64,000 nt of DNA from an uncultured Pelagibacteraceae bacterium. Lineage in GTDB: Bacteria > Pseudomonadota > Alphaproteobacteria > Pelagibacterales > Pelagibacteraceae. This document shows, in pieces, positions 59,036-64,000 of this stretch; position 1 is the stretch's first letter; the number at the start of each line of letters is the position of its first letter. The stretch lies in the NCBI GenBank assembly GCA_902624465.1, contig CACNXP010000002.1:1-64000 (forward strand), read 5' to 3'. Below the pieces are notes generated by a model. It was given only the letters and a program-made list of their open reading frames with translations. It was not told where the DNA came from and did no database searches. Both the position numbers and the translations under genes were made by a program.

Positions 59036-59545
59036 ATGAGCGATGTACAGAAATCTAAAGGGGCAGACAAAAAAAGTTTGCCCCTTTTTTTTAATATCTC
59101 ATTTAAAGTCATTTTTATTATTGTATTAACTTCGAGTGTTCTATTATATTTTACATTTACATTTGAAGAAGTTCCTCCAATTTTAAACAGAGGTATTCAA
59201 CCAGCTACATTTCCAAAAGCCTTATTAATTTTAATTATTTCACTGAGCTTAATTGTCTATTACTTATCAATCAAAGTTCCTTGGAATATTGAAAAAAAAT
59301 TACCAAATTCTTTTTATATTACTTTAGCTAGTTTTATTATTTTTTCAGTTGTAAGTGTTACTCTAGATTTCTTTCTTGGTATTTCAGTTTTATCAGTCTT
59401 AGTTTCATTCTTTTGGGGTGAAAGAAGAATTTTCTATTTATTTTTAGTAGCTATAATTTTTCCAATAATAGTATTCATTTTTTTTGAGACTATTTTAGGG
59501 CTTAGATTCCCAGGAGGTATTATCACAAATCTTTATTACAACTAA
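59036..59545 (+). CDS. tctB: Tripartite tricarboxylate transporter small membrane subunit (TctB)
   Basis: A 169-residue membrane protein with four hydrophobic segments (about 22-42, 60-80, 92-115 and 130-155), typical of the poorly conserved TctB. The N-terminal codons overlap a strong intrinsic terminator (59057-59092). No ATG, GTG or TTG in frame lies after that hairpin before the first helix, so this ATG is the likely start. It may be translated at low level. tctA follows after 2 bases. Confidence 0.85.
   Translation: MSDVQKSKGADKKSLPLFFNISFKVIFIIVLTSSVLLYFTFTFEEVPPILNRGIQPATFPKALLILIISLSLIVYYLSIKVPWNIEKKLPNSFYITLASFIIFSVVSVTLDFFLGISVLSVLVSFFWGERRIFYLFLVAIIFPIIVFIFFETILGLRFPGGIITNLYYN
59057..59092 (+). 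terminator. Intrinsic terminator inside the tctB start region
   Basis: A 12-bp stem (59057-59068 with 59076-59087, including one G-U pair) with a 7-A loop is followed by eight T's (59085-59092). It is GC-rich in an AT-rich genome. It would release most transcripts after tctC, leaving fewer for tctB and tctA, which fits the need for more binding protein. Because it lies in the tctB codons, it is an attenuator in effect. Confidence 0.85.
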
Positions 59546-59547
59546 TT

Positions 59548-61020
59548 ATGGAAAATTTATCTTTAATGCTAGCTCCTTTATTAAGTTCAAAGTTAATGAT
59601 TGTATTAATTTTTGGAACACTTTTTGGTTTAATACTTGGTGTTTTACCTGGACTTGGACCTACAACAGGAGGTGCTTTAATTTTACCTTTTACAATGACA
59701 TTAGATCCTTTATCAGCAATTGTTTTATTGACTGCGATTTACTGTGCTGGAACTTATGGAGGTGCAATCACGGCAGTTTTAATAAACACACCTGGAACCC
59801 CAGCTGCTGCTGCTACTTGCTTAGATGGATATCCACTCGCACAAAAAGGAGAAGCTGGAAGAGCTCTGGGTATGGCCACTGTATCAAGTACAATTGGAGG
59901 TATCTTTAGTGTTGTAGTTTTGGTTTTTTTTGCTCCACTGCTTGCTCAATTAGCATATGAATTTGGTCAACCAGAATATTTTGCTTTAGCAATCTTTGGT
60001 TTGACGATGCTTGCATCTATAGGTGAGGGAAGTCCAATAAAAAATTTAATAGCGGGAGCATTTGGTATTTTAATTTCAACTATTGGCAAAGACTTCATGA
60101 CATCAATTGATAGATTCACTTTTGGTATAAATGAATTATCTGAGGGAATAGGATTTATTCCTGTCGTTGTTGGATTATTTGCCATAAGTGAAATGTTAAC
60201 TCAATCAACTTTATTAGACCAAATATTCAACAGAGTAGCTTTAAAAGCAGTTAAACTTCCATCAATTTCAGATTATAAAAAAACTTGGATTACTATTATA
60301 AGATCATCAGGAATTGGATCTTTTATTGGAGTTTTACCTGCTGAGGGTGGAACAGTTGCGTCATTAATTGGATATTCTGAAGCAAAAAGATGGTCAAAAA
60401 ATCCAGAAGAATTTGGAAAAGGTTCTGTAGAGGGAATTGCCGGGGCTGAAGCTGCCAATAATGCTGCTACAGGTGGTGCGATGGTACCAACGCTGGCACT
60501 TGGAATTCCAGGAAGTGCAACAACAGCAGTAATTTTGACAGGTCTTATTATTCATGGTGTTAGACCAGGCCCAGATCTATTTAGAGAACAACCAGATTTT
60601 CTCTATGGAATTTTTGGTTCAATGTTAATTGCAAATGTTTTATTTTTTATATTCGGTTTTTTTGGCGCCAAAATTTTTGCAAGAATAACTTTAGTTCCAA
60701 ATAAATTACTTTGGCCAATGATTTTTGCAGTGTCCGTTTGTGGAACATATTCTCTTAGTCAATCAATTCTAGACGTATGGATAATGTTATTTTTTGGAGT
60801 AATCGGATTCTTTATGAGACGTTATGGTTTTTCAGTTGTGCCGGTCATTATAGGTTTGATTTTAGGAGAATTGGTTGAAGGAACTTTGAGACAATCTTTA
60901 GTTATCTTTGAAGGAGACTGGTTAAGATTTTTAACAAGACCTATAGCTGTAACTTTTTTCATTTTATCTTTAATTGCTTTAATTTTTCCTTTATTAAGAA
61001 AGAAAAAATCAAATGAATAA
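59548..61020 (+). CDS. tctA: Tripartite tricarboxylate transporter large membrane subunit (TctA)
   Basis: A 490-residue permease with about eleven or twelve helices. The conserved GLILGVLPGLGPTTGG, the TYGGAITAVLINTPGTP block, EAANNAATGGAMVPTLALG and LALGIPGSATTAVIL are the TctA hallmarks. It carries out sodium- or proton-driven import of the acid delivered by TctC. It overlaps the SDR start by 8 bases. Confidence 0.96.
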   Translation: MENLSLMLAPLLSSKLMIVLIFGTLFGLILGVLPGLGPTTGGALILPFTMTLDPLSAIVLLTAIYCAGTYGGAITAVLINTPGTPAAAATCLDGYPLAQKGEAGRALGMATVSSTIGGIFSVVVLVFFAPLLAQLAYEFGQPEYFALAIFGLTMLASIGEGSPIKNLIAGAFGILISTIGKDFMTSIDRFTFGINELSEGIGFIPVVVGLFAISEMLTQSTLLDQIFNRVALKAVKLPSISDYKKTWITIIRSSGIGSFIGVLPAEGGTVASLIGYSEAKRWSKNPEEFGKGSVEGIAGAEAANNAATGGAMVPTLALGIPGSATTAVILTGLIIHGVRPGPDLFREQPDFLYGIFGSMLIANVLFFIFGFFGAKIFARITLVPNKLLWPMIFAVSVCGTYSLSQSILDVWIMLFFGVIGFFMRRYGFSVVPVIIGLILGELVEGTLRQSLVIFEGDWLRFLTRPIAVTFFILSLIALIFPLLRKKKSNE

Positions 61021-61762
61021 ATATAGTTTTGAAAATAGGGTCGCAGTTGTAACAGGTGGAGCACAAGGATTTGGCTATGCGATTTCAAAAAGAATTATAG
61101 AGTCAGGTGGAAAAGTAATTATCTGGGATATTGACAAGTCTGCAATTGATAAAGCAAAAAAAGAAATCAATTCAAATAATTTTCATTCTCAAGAAGTTGA
61201 CATAATAGATTTTAAAAATATTGAAAACGCAATTAATGATATTGAAACAAAATTTGGAAAAATAGATATTTTTGTAAATAATGCTGGCATGACAGGTATG
61301 AATGCTAAAGTTTGGGAATATCCTTTAGATGAGTGGAAAAAAGTAATTGACTTAAATCTAAATGCAACTTTTTATTGTTGTCGAGCTATAGTTCCTCACA
61401 TGATCAAAAATAATTATGGTAGAATAATTAATATTGCTTCTATTGCGGGTAAAGAGGGTAATCCAAATGCAAGCGCCTATAGCACATCCAAAGCAGGAGT
61501 AATTGGTTTGACAAAATCCTTGGGCAAGGAGCTAGCTGATAAAAATATTGCTGTAAATTGTGTCACACCAGCTGCAGCAAAAACGAGAATTTTTGACCAG
61601 ATGACAGAAGAACATATAAACTATATGTTGTCTAAAATACCAAGAAATCGGTTTGCGAAAGTAGATGAATTAGCTTCCTTGGTATGCTGGTTAGCAAGTG
61701 AAGAAAATTCATTTAGCACAGCGGCGGTATTTGATTTGAGTGGTGGAAGAGCAACATATTAA
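61013..61762 (+). CDS. SDR-family dehydrogenase, possible 2-keto-3-deoxy acid 4-dehydrogenase
   Basis: A 249-residue classical SDR with TGGAQGFG (about 15-22), NNAGMTGM, a Ser in NIASIAG, and the YSTSKAG catalytic Tyr/Lys. The ending STAAVFDLSGGRATY is usual. Within the cluster it fits the NAD-dependent oxidation of 2-keto-3-deoxy-rhamnonate or -fuconate to the 2,4-diketo acid, which is inferred from neighbours. A FabG paralogue role is the alternative. It overlaps tctA by 8 bases. Confidence 0.8.
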   Translation: MNKYSFENRVAVVTGGAQGFGYAISKRIIESGGKVIIWDIDKSAIDKAKKEINSNNFHSQEVDIIDFKNIENAINDIETKFGKIDIFVNNAGMTGMNAKVWEYPLDEWKKVIDLNLNATFYCCRAIVPHMIKNNYGRIINIASIAGKEGNPNASAYSTSKAGVIGLTKSLGKELADKNIAVNCVTPAAAKTRIFDQMTEEHINYMLSKIPRNRFAKVDELASLVCWLASEENSFSTAAVFDLSGGRATY

Positions 61763-61774
61763 AAAGGAGAATAA

Positions 61775-62623
61775 ATGAAATTGTGTAGAATAGGAAATAT
61801 TGAAAAAGAAAAGCCGGCAATAATAGATAAAGAAAATAATTATCGAGATTTGTCCTCAATTATTGATGATTTAAATCCTGACACTTTAAATTTTGATACA
61901 ATTGAAAAAATAAAAAAAATAGATATTTCTACTTTACCTAAACTAGAGTCAAACTCTAGAATTGGCGCTTGTGTTTCTAATCCATCAAAATTTATTGGAA
62001 TAGGTTTGAATTTTAAAGATCATGCTGAAGAACAAAATTTACCAATACCTAAAGAACCAATAATTTTTTCAAAATTTACCAGCTGTATCACAGGACCTAA
62101 CGATCCTATTATTGTTCCAAAGGGATCTAACCATACAGATTGGGAAGTAGAATTAGGTTTTGTTATAGGAAAAAAAGCTATTAATGTGAGTGTTGAGAAT
62201 GCAATGGATTATGTTCTTGGTTTTTTTCTAGTGAATGATGTTAGTGAAAGAAATTTTCAAAAAAACAAAGGTTTAACTTGGGATAAAGGAAAGGGATTTG
62301 ATACTTTTGGTCCAATTGGCCCTTATATAGTTACAAAAGATGAAGTTACAGATTTTCAAAAACTTAATATGTTTTTAGATGTTGATGGAAAAAGAATGCA
62401 AACTGGAAATACTGAACATATGATATTTGATATAAAAACGTTAGTCTCTTATATGAGCTCGTGCATGAGTTTACATCCAGGAGACATTTGTTGCACTGGA
62501 ACGCCTCCAGGTGTTGGGGAAAATATGAGTCCGCCTCATTTTTTAAAGGGAGGTGAGGAAGTAGTTTTAGGTGTTGATAAACTCGGTACCCAAAAACATC
62601 AAGTTGTTCCTTACAAGGAATAA
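61775..62623 (+). CDS. Fumarylacetoacetate hydrolase-family protein
   Basis: A 282-residue FAH-fold enzyme. IGIGLNFKDHAEEQ, the metal-ligand Glu in DWEVELGFVIG and the CTGTPPGVG loop are present. The fold also includes 2,4-diketo-3-deoxy-rhamnonate and -fuconate hydrolases, which this sequence resembles most in its length and N-terminal region. It would cleave a diketo acid to pyruvate plus a hydroxy acid. An AAAAAGGAG site 6-7 bases before the ATG is strong for this genome. Confidence 0.8.
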   Translation: MKLCRIGNIEKEKPAIIDKENNYRDLSSIIDDLNPDTLNFDTIEKIKKIDISTLPKLESNSRIGACVSNPSKFIGIGLNFKDHAEEQNLPIPKEPIIFSKFTSCITGPNDPIIVPKGSNHTDWEVELGFVIGKKAINVSVENAMDYVLGFFLVNDVSERNFQKNKGLTWDKGKGFDTFGPIGPYIVTKDEVTDFQKLNMFLDVDGKRMQTGNTEHMIFDIKTLVSYMSSCMSLHPGDICCTGTPPGVGENMSPPHFLKGGEEVVLGVDKLGTQKHQVVPYKE

Positions 62624-62643
62624 TATAAATTTTTATTTATTAA

Positions 62644-63351
62644 ATGTTAGAATTATTAATTGCTCTAGGTGCAGGTTTGATAAGTTTTTTATCACCTTGT
62701 GTATTACCCTTAATACCTGGATATATTTCTTATATATCTGGTAATTCACTAAATGAATTAATAGAAAAAAAAAATGTTAACTTAATTCCAATATTTCTTT
62801 TCACAATTGGTTTTTCAATTGTTTTTATAATTTTCGGTGCCGCATCAACTTTTCTGGGTCAAGTTTTACTTCAGAACACAAATGAGCTGAGAATTGGTGC
62901 CGGTTTAGTAATATGCTTTTTATCCTTACATCTTATAGGAATTATAAATATCAAATTTCTTAATTATGAAAAAAGACTTCATACAAATAAAAACACTAAT
63001 TTTTTTAGTCCAATATTAATTGGTATGGCTTTCGCTTTTGGTTGGACACCTTGTATAGGTCCTATTCTTGGTTCTATTTTGGCACTTGCCTCAACAGAAG
63101 AAAGTATTAACAGAGGTATAACACTTTTGTTTTTTTATTCCTTAGGTTTAGCTATACCATTTATTCTATCTGGTTATTTGATACAGAGATTTTTGATTTT
63201 TTCTAAAAATTTTAAAAAGAATATAAATTTGATTTCAAAAATTGGTGGTGGAATATTGTTGATTACTGGTATACTGATATTAACAAATCAATTACAAGCA
63301 TTAGGTTATTATTTATTAAATATCTTTCCTTTTTTGCAAAATTTTGGATAA
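62644..63351 (+). CDS. ccdA: CcdA-type thiol-disulfide membrane protein
   Basis: A 235-residue inner-membrane protein with six hydrophobic helices. The conserved Cys pair lies in SFLSPCVLPLIPGY and GWTPCIGPIL, typical of CcdA, the short DsbD relative that carries reducing power to the periplasm for cytochrome c maturation. It follows the FAH gene after 20 bases. It is not obviously related to the sugar-acid cluster. Confidence 0.92.
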   Translation: MLELLIALGAGLISFLSPCVLPLIPGYISYISGNSLNELIEKKNVNLIPIFLFTIGFSIVFIIFGAASTFLGQVLLQNTNELRIGAGLVICFLSLHLIGIINIKFLNYEKRLHTNKNTNFFSPILIGMAFAFGWTPCIGPILGSILALASTEESINRGITLLFFYSLGLAIPFILSGYLIQRFLIFSKNFKKNINLISKIGGGILLITGILILTNQLQALGYYLLNIFPFLQNFG

Positions 63352-63357
63352 TTTATT

Positions 63358-63942
63358 ATGAAAATTTATCAAATAGATTCTAGTGCAAGAAAAGAAGGCT
63401 CAACATCAAGAGCTCTGGCAAAAAAATTACTTGAAAAAATAAAAAAGCCTGAGGACGAAGTAATATATAGAGATCTCAACGAGGAAATGGTTTTTGTTAC
63501 TGGTTTAACAGAGTCGGGAATGAATATTGATGAGAAAGATCAAAATGAAAATCATAAAAAAATGTTTGAACTTTCTAATCAATTGGTGAGCGAGTTAAAA
63601 AAGAGTGATATTATTATAATTTCAGCTCCAATTTATAATTATGGCCCTCCAGCAACTTTAAAAGCTTGGTCAGATTTAACAGCAAGAGTTGGGGAAACAT
63701 TTAGATTTAAACCCAATGGTAGAAGAGAAGGATTATTAAAAAATAAGAGAGCTTACTTAGTAATTACCTCGGGAGGTACAAAATTAAATAGTAATGAAGA
63801 TTTTTTAACTCCATGGTTGAAATTTATTTTAAACTTTTTTGGTATAGATAAAGTCGAGACAATTAGTGCAGACCAGATGGCTCTAGACTATGAAAAATCA
63901 ATCAAAGACGCCCATTCTCAGATTGATAAAATTACATCTTAG
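63358..63942 (+). CDS. FMN-dependent NADH-azoreductase/quinone reductase
   Basis: A 194-residue flavodoxin-fold protein. The FMN phosphate loop SSARKEGSTSRALA (about 8-21), the PIYNYGPPATLKAW block and VITSGGT are AzoR-like. Such enzymes reduce quinones or azo compounds with NADH; the native substrate here is unknown. It starts 7 bases after ccdA. The 58 bases from its stop to the end of the window hold no feature. Confidence 0.87.
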   Translation: MKIYQIDSSARKEGSTSRALAKKLLEKIKKPEDEVIYRDLNEEMVFVTGLTESGMNIDEKDQNENHKKMFELSNQLVSELKKSDIIIISAPIYNYGPPATLKAWSDLTARVGETFRFKPNGRREGLLKNKRAYLVITSGGTKLNSNEDFLTPWLKFILNFFGIDKVETISADQMALDYEKSIKDAHSQIDKITS

Positions 63943-64000
63943 TCAATTATATTTTAGATATAAATTTTGATTATTCTTTTCTTATTCAAGAAAATAAAAT

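Noticed and set aside
1-64000. CRISPR arrays, insertion sequences, prophage or tRNA/rRNA genes
   Set aside because: No direct-repeat arrays, transposase or phage motifs, cloverleaf candidates or rRNA-like sequence were seen when reading both strands; a tRNAscan or CRISPR search would settle this.

Overview
The window looks like a stretch of chromosome from a SAR11 (Candidatus Pelagibacter-like, Pelagibacterales) alphaproteobacterium. The evidence is the very AT-rich DNA, proteins heavy in Lys, Asn and Ile, almost no intergenic space, and alphaproteobacterial gene neighbourhoods (lptF-lptG-lptD-surA-pdxA-rsmA, NDUFA12-DUF2155, purM-purN with DUF2066 and Hda, iscR-sufBCDSUT). No rRNA, tRNA, CRISPR array, insertion sequence or prophage gene was seen. 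No stretch longer than 300 bases lacks a gene; the largest gaps are about 100-200 bases. The taxonomic call is inference from these traits, not from a marker-gene search.

Layout. 1-8289 (minus): a partial glutamate-cysteine ligase, an HD-domain protein, purF, cvpA, an RND/MMPL exporter, dnaB, and the S6-S18-L9 ribosomal operon. 8377-10965 (plus): fatty-acid genes fabD-fabG-acpP, then gmk. 10960-18268 (minus): outer-membrane biogenesis genes lptF, lptG, lptD and surA, with pdxA and rsmA. 18351-25329: pepA, ndk, purN/purM, a DUF2066 protein, an Hda-like protein and aspS. 25331-32056: a stand-alone RNR C-terminal-type domain protein, NDUFA12, DUF2155, accB/accC, aroQ, thiS/thiG and RNase E/G. 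32081-40767: PBP1A, prfB with a programmed frameshift, an AsmA-like protein, tyrS, anmK and a hydrolase. 40902-47067: a complete SUF iron-sulfur operon led by an IscR-type regulator. 47134-51115: a small basic protein, glnA, a YbaK deacylase, a DMT exporter and a homocysteine methyltransferase. 51255-63942 is the accessory end: two aldehyde dehydrogenases, DUF779, a thioesterase, a GYD protein, a sugar-acid dehydratase, a second PdxA, a tripartite tricarboxylate transporter (TctC, TctB, TctA), an SDR, an FAH-family hydrolase, CcdA and an azoreductase-type flavoprotein.

How the genes work together. Most of the window is core housekeeping in tightly coupled operons, with ATGA and TAATG stop/start overlaps. 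The most interesting accessory unit is 54353-62623. A rhamnonate-dehydratase-like enzyme, an SDR and an FAH-family hydrolase match, by family, the three steps of the diketo-hydrolase route from a deoxy-sugar acid to pyruvate plus a short hydroxy acid. They sit beside a complete TTT uptake system that could import the acid.

The regulatory signals that stand out are: the RF2 frameshift site; an intrinsic terminator lying inside the first codons of tctB; an IscR-like palindrome over the suf promoter; a hairpin abutting the glnA ribosome binding site; and an 11-bp perfect inverted repeat before the DUF779 gene. Positions in proteins are counted by eye and family assignments come from motif recognition, not from database searches.
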